A DNA stretch of 23,866 nt from Candidatus Woesearchaeota archaeon (lineage in GTDB: Archaea; Nanobdellota; Nanobdellia; Woesearchaeales; GW2011-AR9), in the NCBI GenBank assembly GCA_016188105.1, contig JACPIL010000029.1:1-23866 (forward strand). Direction: 5' to 3'. The notes under the pieces are model-generated. The model saw nothing but the letters and a program-made list of their open reading frames with translations, ran no database searches and was not told where the DNA came from. The translations under genes and the position numbers were made by a program. Shown piece by piece: positions 14,196 through 19,432 of the stretch. Within the stretch, counting starts at the first letter, position 1. The number at the start of each line of letters is the position of its first letter.

Positions 14196-14972
14196 ATGGC
14201 AGAAAAAGTTGATCCGTTCAGAAAGGAATCAGGCAGAACAGAATCAGTTAAAGAGCGCTCTGCCTTGGATGGAGAGATTACTATCAGATTAAATGCGCGC
14301 AAGGTATTGCGCGGCTCCCTCTTAGTATTGATGTTAGTGGTTGTCTTTTATGTAGGCCGACTGAGTGCAGGGCCTGCACCAGAAGCACCAAGTTTTGATT
14401 TTTCCGGCTTAACCGACCTTTTTAGCAGCGATGATGCTTCTCCATCTGGATTAGCAGTCTCAGAAGTAAATGAAACAACAGCAGAAGAAACTGCTCCCGC
14501 GGAAGCAGCTCTTGAAGAACCAGAAACGGCGACTGAAAATGAATCTACTGAATCAGAGCTGGAAGGACCAGAAACATTTGTCAATGCACCATATTCAAGA
14601 GTCGCATTGTCTCTCGACGATGTTTACAATACCATAAAAGAGCCCGGCAAATGGGGAAGAATTACGGGAGTAAGTTATACTATCAAGAATAATGAGGCTG
14701 GAACAATAAAACCTAGTCGTTTTATGATGATTATGGAAGGATATGATAAGGACGATGAAAGAATTGAATACAAATTTGACGTAGGCATAGATTCACAGAG
14801 AATAAAAATAGGGGAAACAGTTACCGATGACGCCGCAATCAAAGCTACCTACAATGTAGCTGCTATGCCGGACGGCGACTTAAAGAAAGTGAGAATCAAC
14901 CTTATCCTTTACGATGCAGAGAATCAGTTGATGGCTTCGCATCAAAGGGAAGTGGATTTGACTGTTGAGTAG
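14196..14972 (+). CDS. Membrane-anchored protein with acidic linker and extracellular beta domain
   Basis: A 258-residue protein in three parts. There is a charged cytoplasmic head of about 35 residues, one membrane helix (about 39-58, GSLLVLMLVVVFYVGRLSAG), and an Ala/Glu/Thr/Ser-rich acidic linker (about 60-125). The C-terminal domain of about 130 residues is predicted beta-rich: VALSLDDVYNTI, ITGVSYTIKNNEAGTIKPSRFMMIMEGYD, IKIGETVTDDAAIKATYN, KKVRINLILYDAENQLMASHQREVDLTV. That domain looks Ig- or FxLYD-like, often seen in surface proteins of DPANN archaea. It forms a two-gene unit with the tail-anchored protein 2 nt upstream. A role at the cell envelope is inferred. Confidence 0.72.
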   Translation: MAEKVDPFRKESGRTESVKERSALDGEITIRLNARKVLRGSLLVLMLVVVFYVGRLSAGPAPEAPSFDFSGLTDLFSSDDASPSGLAVSEVNETTAEETAPAEAALEEPETATENESTESELEGPETFVNAPYSRVALSLDDVYNTIKEPGKWGRITGVSYTIKNNEAGTIKPSRFMMIMEGYDKDDERIEYKFDVGIDSQRIKIGETVTDDAAIKATYNVAAMPDGDLKKVRINLILYDAENQLMASHQREVDLTVE

Positions 14973-14987
14973 TTTTTTTTCTGACAA

Positions 14988-15023
14988 GCGTTAAGTATAT
15001 ATATCTTAAAATGTTTATAACGC
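14988..15023 (+). promoter_or_regulatory. Nitroreductase promoter with nested inverted repeats
   Basis: The TATA box (AAGTATATATATC, about 14994-15005) is flanked by TTAAG (14991-14995) and CTTAA (15005-15009), and more widely by GCGTTA (14988-14993) and TAACGC (15018-15023). The outer pair encloses the TATA box and most of the spacing to the ATG at 15028, so it is a candidate operator. Confidence 0.4.
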
Positions 15024-15027
15024 CAAA

Positions 15028-15690
15028 ATGAGTGATATCTTAGAGCTAATCAAATCACGAAGAAATATTACCCAATTTCTTCCTAAGTTTGTTTCTTGGG
15101 AAAATATCTCTCGGGTATTAGATGCAGGAAGACACGCTCCCAGTTGTGGGAATATTCAGAATTGGAAATTTATTGTGGTATTGAAGCCAGAGTTGAAACA
15201 GGAAATTGCTGCAGCTTCATATGATCAGTATGAAATCGGACAAGCTTTTGTGCTGATTGTGGTGTGCGCCGAACCGGAAAAAGCAGAACGGTATTACGGA
15301 GAGAAGGGCAAGAAATTTTATACCATCCAAAATTGCGCAGCAGCAGTGCAGACCATGCTTCTGGAAGCACATTCTCTTGGATTAGCAACAAGATGGGTTG
15401 GTGCTTTTGATGAAGAAAAAATAAATGGATTATTAGGGATACCTGCTGAAGCAGAGACCCACGCCATCATTGCTTTAGGTTATGCTAAGGAACTCCCGCC
15501 AAAACCACCAAAATATCCGCTGGAAACGCTGGTTTATTTTGGCGGTTGGAGAGCCAAGATTGCTGATCCCGCCAAATACTTGAATGATATTGCTACCATT
15601 TTAGCTCGGAAGGCTCATACTGCAACAGAAGTGATTCATAAAGGCAGGGACTTGGTGGCGCAAAAGGCCAAAGAGATGGTAAAGAAATAG
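15028..15690 (+). CDS. Nitroreductase-family flavoprotein
   Basis: A 220-residue protein with the FMN-binding pattern of the nitroreductase family: ILELIKSRRNITQFLPK at the start (paired Arg near residue 10 for FMN phosphate), DAGRHAPSCGNIQNWKFIVV (31-50), and EAHSLGLATRWVGAFDEEKINGLLGIPAEAETHAIIALGYA toward the end. Family members reduce nitro compounds, quinones, flavins or other substrates with NAD(P)H; the natural substrate is not visible. The C-terminal tail after VYFGGW is longer than usual and basic (ARKAHTATEVIHKGRDLVAQKAKEMVKK). It is leaderless behind a promoter with nested inverted repeats, which suggests regulation. It stands apart from the oxidative-stress cluster at 7.6-9.1 kb. 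Confidence 0.92.
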   Translation: MSDILELIKSRRNITQFLPKFVSWENISRVLDAGRHAPSCGNIQNWKFIVVLKPELKQEIAAASYDQYEIGQAFVLIVVCAEPEKAERYYGEKGKKFYTIQNCAAAVQTMLLEAHSLGLATRWVGAFDEEKINGLLGIPAEAETHAIIALGYAKELPPKPPKYPLETLVYFGGWRAKIADPAKYLNDIATILARKAHTATEVIHKGRDLVAQKAKEMVKK

Positions 15691-15774
15691 AAGAGAGAAT
15701 TTAAAGGGGTAAATAGAGAATTTATCGTCAATTTTCTAGTAAATCTTAAAAATAAACGCCCTCTTTTATTAAAA

Positions 15775-16200
15775 ATGACCTTAGATGATCTATCAGTACG
15801 TGAGGGAATTTTAACAAAAGTTTATCCAACGCAACTAGTCTCTGCAGGCAGCGGCTTAATTTCTCCTCAACAAGTTTATGTTACTCCTATTGATATTCAG
15901 ACTCCAACCTCTTTGATCAGGCCTCAGATAATTGAGCTTGTCCCAGAAAATAAGGTGGAAACAAATGCGCAGAATCTTAATCGTATTCTTATGCGAGGAA
16001 ATATTGGTAAAAGGGTCGTTTTGGAAACAAGACACATACATTTTACTGCTGAAGAGGAATACCTAGAGCAGGCGTTTTATATCTGGAATAAGCAGCGGGG
16101 TTTTGAACGATATTATTTTAAAGATCGGTGTGTGGCCCAAGCTTCTATTTTCAAGGTGAAAGAGGAGTATTTACCTGAAGATTCTTTATTGAGATTGTAA
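15775..16200 (+). CDS. Uncharacterised 141-residue protein
   Basis: No family recognised. The protein begins MTLDDLSVREGILTKVYPTQ. It is beta-rich and polar in the first half (SGLISPQQVYVTPIDIQTPTSLIRPQIIELVP), then NLNRILMRGNIGKRVVLETRHIHFTAEEEYLEQAFYIWNKQRGFERYYF. It has a single cysteine and no membrane segment. An AT-rich TATA-like element (about 15744-15756) is some 25-30 nt upstream, and two copies of AGAGAATTTA lie at about 15693 and 15714. Its stop is only 4 nt from the stop of the convergent 2H phosphoesterase gene. Confidence 0.66.
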   Translation: MTLDDLSVREGILTKVYPTQLVSAGSGLISPQQVYVTPIDIQTPTSLIRPQIIELVPENKVETNAQNLNRILMRGNIGKRVVLETRHIHFTAEEEYLEQAFYIWNKQRGFERYYFKDRCVAQASIFKVKEEYLPEDSLLRL

Positions 16201-16204
16201 AAAC

Positions 16205-16765
16205 CTAAAACTGAAAAACTTTGACTGTTTTCCATTCTTTTTCCTTTTTTGAAAGGTACATTTCAGTAACTTTCCAGTCAAGATTTTGAAAGAAACCCAG
16301 ATCCAAATCTGGTGGGATAGCACGAACTTGAGCAATAGAGAGGTGCGGATTATAGAATTGAGCATAAAAAGGACTCCCATATGTAGCAAATAATTTCACT
16401 CTTTCTGGATCATTTTCATACCCTGGGGGCAGGGAGGTTTGTGATCGATCAACAAAGCCTCGTAAAGCAGCTATGACTCTTTGGTGCAACTGGGAAATTT
16501 CCGGAGATTTCTGCAACTTTAGAACGAGAGAACTTTCATCAAATAAATCGAGAGATTGGATGCTAACCTGAAATGGAGTTTGGATATTATCTTCCAAGGC
16601 AGAAACAATGTCAGCTTCTCGATCTTCTGCTCCAGGAAAGGTCATCAAAGTACAATGCAGTGCATTTTTAGAAACTGAAGCGATATAATCCTTGATTCTG
16701 TCGTGGTAGGCAAGAACACGTTCAGAAAAATCTGTTGGGGGGCAGAGATGAACTAAATATTTCAT
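16205..16765 (-). CDS. 2H phosphoesterase / 2'-5' RNA ligase-like protein
   Basis: A 186-residue protein with the two His-x-Thr/Ser motifs of the 2H superfamily: ALHCTLMTF (His37, Thr39) and YNPHLSIAQV (His141, Ser143). It begins KYLVHLCPPTDFSERVLAYHDRI, in the usual style. Such proteins hydrolyse cyclic phosphates or 2'-5' linkages in RNA or small nucleotides, and some act as 2'-5' RNA ligases or in tRNA splicing. The exact substrate is unknown. Spacing between motifs (about 100 residues) and length fit the family. The ATG is preceded by CTTATTAAAAATTC (about 16783-16796 on the minus strand), so it is leaderless. It lies divergent to ftsZ, with one copy of the CTGGAAT repeat upstream. Confidence 0.85.
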   Translation of the reverse strand: MKYLVHLCPPTDFSERVLAYHDRIKDYIASVSKNALHCTLMTFPGAEDREADIVSALEDNIQTPFQVSIQSLDLFDESSLVLKLQKSPEISQLHQRVIAALRGFVDRSQTSLPPGYENDPERVKLFATYGSPFYAQFYNPHLSIAQVRAIPPDLDLGFFQNLDWKVTEMYLSKKEKEWKTVKVFQF

Positions 16766-16804
16766 GAAAAGTAAATCTTTGAATTTTTAATAAGAATTTA
16801 GTTA

Positions 16805-16827
16805 CTGGAATATCTATTCTTCAAGAA
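16805..16827. repeat. CTGGAAT repeat, copy A
   Basis: This copy begins CTGGAATATCTATTCTTCAA and contains the inverted repeat GAATA-TC-TATTC. It is upstream of the phosphoesterase promoter and exactly 60 nt before copy B. Confidence 0.5.
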
Positions 16828-16864
16828 TTTTTCACAAAAATAAGCTCAAATCGGGATTTATCTT

Positions 16865-16887
16865 CTGGAATGTATATATTGAAGAAA
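16865..16887. repeat. CTGGAAT repeat, copy B
   Basis: This copy reads CTGGAATGTATATATTGAAG onward. Together with three preceding bases it forms CTTC...GAAG. It lies immediately upstream of the strong TATA box at 16895-16906. Confidence 0.5.
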
Positions 16888-16894
16888 AAAAATG

Positions 16895-16906
16895 TTTATA
16901 TATAAG
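16895..16906 (+). promoter_or_regulatory. Distal promoter (P1) of the ftsZ leader
   Basis: TTTATATATAAG is one of the best TATA boxes in the window. A start 24-27 nt downstream falls at about 16925-16928, just where the first of three UUGGUC-loop hairpins begins. If RNA runs on into ftsZ, the leader would be about 250 nt. Confidence 0.6.
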
Positions 16907-16927
16907 TACTACTTTACATGAAATTAA

Positions 16928-17019
16928 AAGGGTTTGGTCGCCCTTGATTTGGTCATCTGGTTTGTGCTTGGTCGGCACTTGTCTTGTAGTTCGTACTTAA
17001 TATTTCTTTCACTTAAGTA
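16928..17019 (+). ncRNA. Candidate structured RNA or ftsZ leader with repeated UUGGUC loops
   Basis: Three hairpins follow the predicted start: AAGGG/CCCTT (16928-16932, 16941-16945) with loop TTTGGTCG; GAT/ATC (16946-16948, 16955-16957) with loop TTGGTC; GTGC/GCAC (16964-16967, 16975-16978) with loop TTGGTCG. Stem sequences differ while the loop core is kept. A fourth hairpin, TACTTAA/TTAAGTA (16994-17000, 17013-17019), is followed by a T-rich stretch, and a fourth TTGGTC is at 17040-17045. The stretch has no open reading frame that looks coding. It may be a separate small RNA ending near 17030 or part of the ftsZ 5' leader. Confidence 0.42.
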
Positions 17020-17085
17020 ATCCTTTTTCTCGTTCACAATTGGTCAGATTATGCACGACAAACTTGAGAATAGAATAGTAGAACT

Positions 17086-17098
17086 AGTATATAATAAT
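17086..17098 (+). promoter_or_regulatory. Proximal promoter (P2) of ftsZ
   Basis: AGTATATAATAAT is a TATA box that would start RNA near 17118, leaving a leader of about 58 nt with GAGGTGG at 17164-17170. The predicted start lies inside CTGGAAT repeat copy C. Confidence 0.5.
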
Positions 17099-17105
17099 TT
17101 ATGTA

Positions 17106-17127
17106 CTGGAATGTATAGTTTCAAAAA
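17106..17127. repeat. CTGGAAT repeat, copy C
   Basis: This copy begins CTGGAATGTATAGTTTCAAA. It shares the first 12 bases with copy B and overlaps the predicted start site of ftsZ promoter P2. Confidence 0.5.
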
Positions 17128-17175
17128 TTGGGACTATCAAAAGGGTGGACACACAAAACAATTGAGGTGGTAAGA

Positions 17176-18243
17176 ATGGATTTTTTAGTTGAGAGGGCTT
17201 TGCAAAGCGCCCCTGCGGAAGATGACTTTGCACACATGAGTCAAGCGAACATTAAAGTAATTGGAGTAGGCGGAGCCGGCAACAATATGGTTGGCTGGTT
17301 ATATAAGAAAGGAATTAAGGGAGCAGAAATTATTGCTACCAACACCGATCATCAACACTTGCAGATAACCGGAGCTGACAAGAAATTTCTTATTGGTAAA
17401 GACTGTACTAGAGGTCTTGGATGCGGCGGTTTCCCTAACAAGGGAGCAGAAGCAGCTCAGGAATCCTTAACGGCATTGAAAGAAGCATTGAAAAGTGCAG
17501 ATATGGTCTTCGTATGCGCAGGTATGGGAGGAGGAACAGGTACAGGAGCAGCTCCAGTGGTAGCGCAAGTTGCGAAAGATACTGGATCAATCGTTATTGG
17601 AACTGTTACCATGCCTTTCAACATTGAAAGAGCAAGATGCGATAAAGCAGAATTCGGATTACAGCAGTTAAGACAAGTTTCTGACACAGTCATTGTTATC
17701 GATAACAACAGGCTAGTTCAGATTGCAGGTAACTTACCGATCCAACAAGCTTTTGCGGTAGCGAACGAGTTAGTGGCTACTATGATTAAAGGTATTGTTG
17801 AAACTATCGCAGTGCCTTCATTAGTTAACCTGGACTACGCAGACGTAAAAGCGATTATGTCTAACGGCGGAGTAGCAGCTATCGGAGTAGGAAGCTCGGA
17901 TACAAATAACCGAGTAGAAGAAGCAGTAAAAGGAGCTTTAAGCAACCCTTTGCTGGACATAAACTACGAAGGAGCTACTGGTGCCTTGATCCACGTGACT
18001 GGTGGACCGGACATGACTCTTGATGAGGTCAGCCGAATCGGTGAACTGGTAACGGAATCATTAGATGATGATGCCAACGTTATCTGGGGAGCAAGAGTAG
18101 CTGATGAAATGAAGGGAAAGCTAACTGTTATGACTATTATCACTGGTGTTAACTCACCATGGATATTGGGAAAGCTTGACAACAAGCACTCACAACAGCG
18201 AGCCAAGAGTTTGAGTAAAGAACTCGGCATTGAGCTCGTATAG
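17176..18243 (+). CDS. ftsZ: Cell-division GTPase FtsZ
   Basis: A 355-residue FtsZ. The nucleotide-binding domain shows IKVIGVGGAGNNMVGWL (about 26-42), TNTDHQHL, and the tubulin signature GGGTGTG (118-124, in GMGGGTGTGAAPVVA). The T7 synergy loop is NLDYADVKAIM with Asp220 and Asp223, the residues that activate GTP hydrolysis in the neighbouring subunit. All look intact. FtsZ polymerises at mid-cell to build the division ring. A short N-terminal extension (MDFLVERALQSAPAEDDF) resembles archaeal FtsZ1; the C-terminal tail is short. GAGGTGG (17164-17170) 5 nt before the ATG decides the start; an in-frame TTG at 17128 is rejected. The gene has two candidate promoters and a strong terminator. 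Confidence 0.96.
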   Translation: MDFLVERALQSAPAEDDFAHMSQANIKVIGVGGAGNNMVGWLYKKGIKGAEIIATNTDHQHLQITGADKKFLIGKDCTRGLGCGGFPNKGAEAAQESLTALKEALKSADMVFVCAGMGGGTGTGAAPVVAQVAKDTGSIVIGTVTMPFNIERARCDKAEFGLQQLRQVSDTVIVIDNNRLVQIAGNLPIQQAFAVANELVATMIKGIVETIAVPSLVNLDYADVKAIMSNGGVAAIGVGSSDTNNRVEEAVKGALSNPLLDINYEGATGALIHVTGGPDMTLDEVSRIGELVTESLDDDANVIWGARVADEMKGKLTVMTIITGVNSPWILGKLDNKHSQQRAKSLSKELGIELV

Positions 18244-18248
18244 ATAGA

Positions 18249-18292
18249 GAAGGGGGGTGTCCACCCTCTTTTTCTTTTTTTTCTTTTTGCGA
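18249..18292 (+). terminator. Intrinsic-type terminator after ftsZ
   Basis: A GC-rich stem (GGGT at 18255-18258 with ACCC at 18263-18266, extended outward by further G-U and A-U pairs) is followed by a long T-rich run (18269-18287). Confidence 0.7.
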
Positions 18293-18300
18293 TCGAAAAG

Positions 18301-18365
18301 AAATCCTGTCTTGTGCCTAAGTTCTTATCACCGCCCCTACGTGAGAAAACCGCAGGGCAGGATTT
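18301..18365 (-). ncRNA. Candidate small structured RNA (three-way junction)
   Basis: The ends form an 8-bp perfect stem (AAATCCTG 18301-18308 with CAGGATTT 18358-18365). Inside are a CCCTAC/GCAGGG hairpin (18335-18340, 18352-18357) and a smaller GTG..TAA/TTA..CAC hairpin (18313-18315, 18318-18320, 18325-18327, 18329-18331). As minus-strand RNA the one odd pair of the larger hairpin becomes G-U; on the plus strand it would be an A-C mismatch. A minus-strand TATA box at 18392-18405 puts the RNA start near 18371, just before the outer stem. A U-rich stretch follows the stem. No known family is recognised; a large terminator on the plus strand is the main alternative. Confidence 0.45.
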
Positions 18366-18391
18366 TTTTATTATTTCTCTTCATAACCAAA

Positions 18392-18405
18392 AATAATATA
18401 AAGTA
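18392..18405 (-). promoter_or_regulatory. TATA box for the candidate small RNA
   Basis: On the minus strand this reads ACTTTATATTATTT. It sits between the 3' end of the tRNA-like gene and the candidate RNA, about 27 nt from that RNA's predicted start. Confidence 0.45.
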
Positions 18406-18427
18406 TGTCCATTTACAGTAAAAAGTG

Positions 18428-18496
18428 TGGACGTGTCGGGGATCGAACCCGATGTCAACGGTTTTGCAGGCCACGACCCAGGCCACTGGCACGCCC
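18428..18496 (-). tRNA. tRNA-Cys(GCA)-like gene with defective D arm
   Basis: The minus strand gives a 7-bp acceptor stem (GGGCGTG/CACGTCC, one G-U), a perfect T arm (TCGGG-TTCGATC-CCCGA, 18436-18452), and an anticodon loop CTGCAAA with GCA at 18465-18467. The D-loop AGTGGCCT with its GG is present, but only two bases (CC) separate the acceptor stem from it, where about six are expected. Four bases of the connector and 5' D-stem seem missing. The anticodon stem GTGGC/ACCGT is weak (two Watson-Crick pairs, two wobble, one C-A). AAGTGT/ACACTT flanks extend the fold outside the acceptor, and TTTTT follows. It may be a decayed or wrongly sequenced tRNA-Cys, or an unusual functional one. CCA is not encoded. 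Confidence 0.6.
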
Positions 18497-18568
18497 TTTA
18501 CACTTAATTTTTTTCTTTGTTGGTTGTCTACATTTAAGGATTGTTGTTGTAAAGAATGGAGTTTTGTT

Positions 18569-18685
18569 ATGAGAAAAAATTTGAATGATAAAAAGGCATA
18601 TGAAATAGTTTCACGAGAATTAAGTAGATTTAATGATTTAGTTAAAGGGCATGAGAAGTTACTAAAAGCGATAGCTGAGTTGTAG
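18569..18685 (+). CDS. Short charged helical protein, 38 residues
   Basis: The frame reads MRKNLNDKKAYEIVSRELSR and continues FNDLVKGHEKLLKAIAEL: charged, amphipathic and probably a helical hairpin. GGAG (18558-18561) is 7 nt before the ATG, and a TATA-like CATTTAAGG (about 18530-18538) lies upstream, so translation is plausible. A longer frame from 18425 crosses the tRNA-like gene and is rejected. It ends 8 nt before the stop of the convergent TrmB fragment. No family recognised. Confidence 0.5.
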   Translation: MRKNLNDKKAYEIVSRELSRFNDLVKGHEKLLKAIAEL

Positions 18686-18693
18686 GGAGATTT

Positions 18694-18990
18694 TTATTTG
18701 GTGTGGATTGCAGATTTGGGTTTCTTTTTGGCTTGTCTCCAGAGTATTTCACAGTATTTGTTATAGCTATCTGCTAATGCGGCATTTTTAATTCTGATAA
18801 CTGAAAATGGTTCCCAAATTAGAATTGCAATGTTATCTCCATATACGTAAGTGGGTGTGGGATTAAATGAATCAGCTGGAAGATATCTATAGATGGCGGT
18901 CTCGTATTCATACACAAATTTGACGTCGTCTCTAGTCAAGATCCTTTCGGTAAAACCTACTTTTTTTTCTTCTTTGAAATACCAATCCAT
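18694..18990 (-). CDS. TrmB-type regulator, C-terminal fragment (frameshifted)
   Basis: The frame encodes the end of a TrmB-like effector domain: VGFTERILTRDDVKFVYEYETAIYRYLPADSFNPTPTYVYGDNIAILIW, then EPFSVIRIKNAALADSYNKYCEILWRQAKK. The 'R(Y)LP...P.y.YGDkvAilIW....vvIrs.eiadsyrkyfe.LW' pattern is typical of the C-terminus of archaeal TrmB-family regulators. The nominal ATG at 18990 overlaps the end of the HTH fragment in another frame, and real homology begins only after the A8 run (T8 at 18961-18968 on the plus strand). It is probably not translated on its own. It belongs with the fragment at 18957-19295. Confidence 0.6.
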   Translation of the reverse strand: MDWYFKEEKKVGFTERILTRDDVKFVYEYETAIYRYLPADSFNPTPTYVYGDNIAILIWEPFSVIRIKNAALADSYNKYCEILWRQAKKKPKSAIHTK

Positions 18991-19295
18991 AAAAACTTAG
19001 CTAGTTCTGTTAAATTGGGTAAAATGGTAGAAACGACGTTTTCTTTTTCTTTAAGATAATCATGAAGTTTGTTCGGGTGCGTCGCTTTGAAATGTTTAAC
19101 TCCCCCTTTAATCACATAATTTACTAATCCTTTTATGAGTAACTTTTCTAAGAAATCATAGACATTTGTTCTGTGAATTTTCACTTCTTTGGTAATCTTG
19201 GCAACCGTAGAGGAACCAATCTTTAACAGTGCTAAGTAGATCTTACTCTCGCCTTCACTAAGCCCAATTGTTTTCAATCCCTGTTGTAAGTCCAC
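18957..19295 (-). CDS. TrmB-type regulator, N-terminal winged-helix fragment (frameshifted)
   Basis: The first 70 residues form a winged helix-turn-helix of TrmB type: LKTIGLSEGESKIYLALLKIGSSTVAKITKEVKIHRTNVYDFLEKLLIKGL, then VNYVIKGGVKHFKATHPNKLHDYLKEKENVVSTILPNLTEL. The frame ends in ISKKKKK and a stop after an A8 run. The C-terminal TrmB segment continues at once in another frame. Joining the two gives about 197 residues, against about 240-260 usual for the family; the middle part of the effector domain appears absent. The gene thus carries both an internal deletion and a frameshift and is probably a pseudogene; the DNA-binding domain alone could still be made. The start is a leaderless GTG behind ACATTTAAATAAAA (about 19316-19330). 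Confidence 0.7.
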   Translation of the reverse strand: MDLQQGLKTIGLSEGESKIYLALLKIGSSTVAKITKEVKIHRTNVYDFLEKLLIKGLVNYVIKGGVKHFKATHPNKLHDYLKEKENVVSTILPNLTELAKFLWIGISKKKKK

Positions 19296-19352
19296 GAGAC
19301 TAGAAAATCATCTTTTTATTTAAATGTTGCTGTCTAAAAAAAGACAACAAAA

Positions 19353-19362
19353 CTTTATATAG
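19353..19362 (+). promoter_or_regulatory. TATA box of the 19433-20423 unit
   Basis: CTTTATATAG is a clear TATA box. The predicted RNA start near 19384 gives a leader of about 49 nt that begins just before the possible pseudoknot. Confidence 0.6.
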
Positions 19363-19390
19363 TTGGCTTGTTGTTACTGCATAATAACAA

Positions 19391-19428
19391 AAGCAGCCAT
19401 CCTTTCTGCTTAACAAAAAGGAGGAGAT
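19391..19428 (+). promoter_or_regulatory. Candidate H-type pseudoknot overlapping the ribosome binding site (riboswitch-like leader)
   Basis: Stem 1 pairs AAGCAG (19391-19396) with CTGCTT (19406-19411). The hairpin loop holds CCA and then TCCTTT (19400-19405), which is complementary to AAAGGA (19417-19422). AAAGGA overlaps the Shine-Dalgarno AAGGAGGAG (19418-19426). The second linker is the A-rich AACAA (19412-19416). This is the order and loop size of compact H-type pseudoknots such as preQ1-I riboswitches, though the sequence is not a match to that class. If stem 2 forms, the ribosome binding site is covered. Confidence 0.42.
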
Positions 19429-19432
19429 AAAA

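Noticed and set aside
16805..17127. CRISPR-like array
   Set aside because: The three repeats are short, imperfect and unevenly spaced (60 and 241 nt), and lie at promoters.
17128..17175. Longer FtsZ starting at TTG 17128
   Set aside because: GAGGTGG directly precedes the ATG at 17176, and the extra residues do not resemble FtsZ N-termini.
18425..18685. An 86-residue plus-strand frame
   Set aside because: Its first half runs through the tRNA-like gene on the other strand; only the last 38 codons, with their own GGAG, are believable.
18955..18975. Programmed frameshift at A8 in the TrmB gene
   Set aside because: A slip would join the frames, but the central part of the family domain would still be missing, so decay or error is more likely.
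19391..19428. Assignment of the 19.4-kb leader to the preQ1-I riboswitch class
   Set aside because: The geometry is similar but the class-specific loop and core bases are not present.
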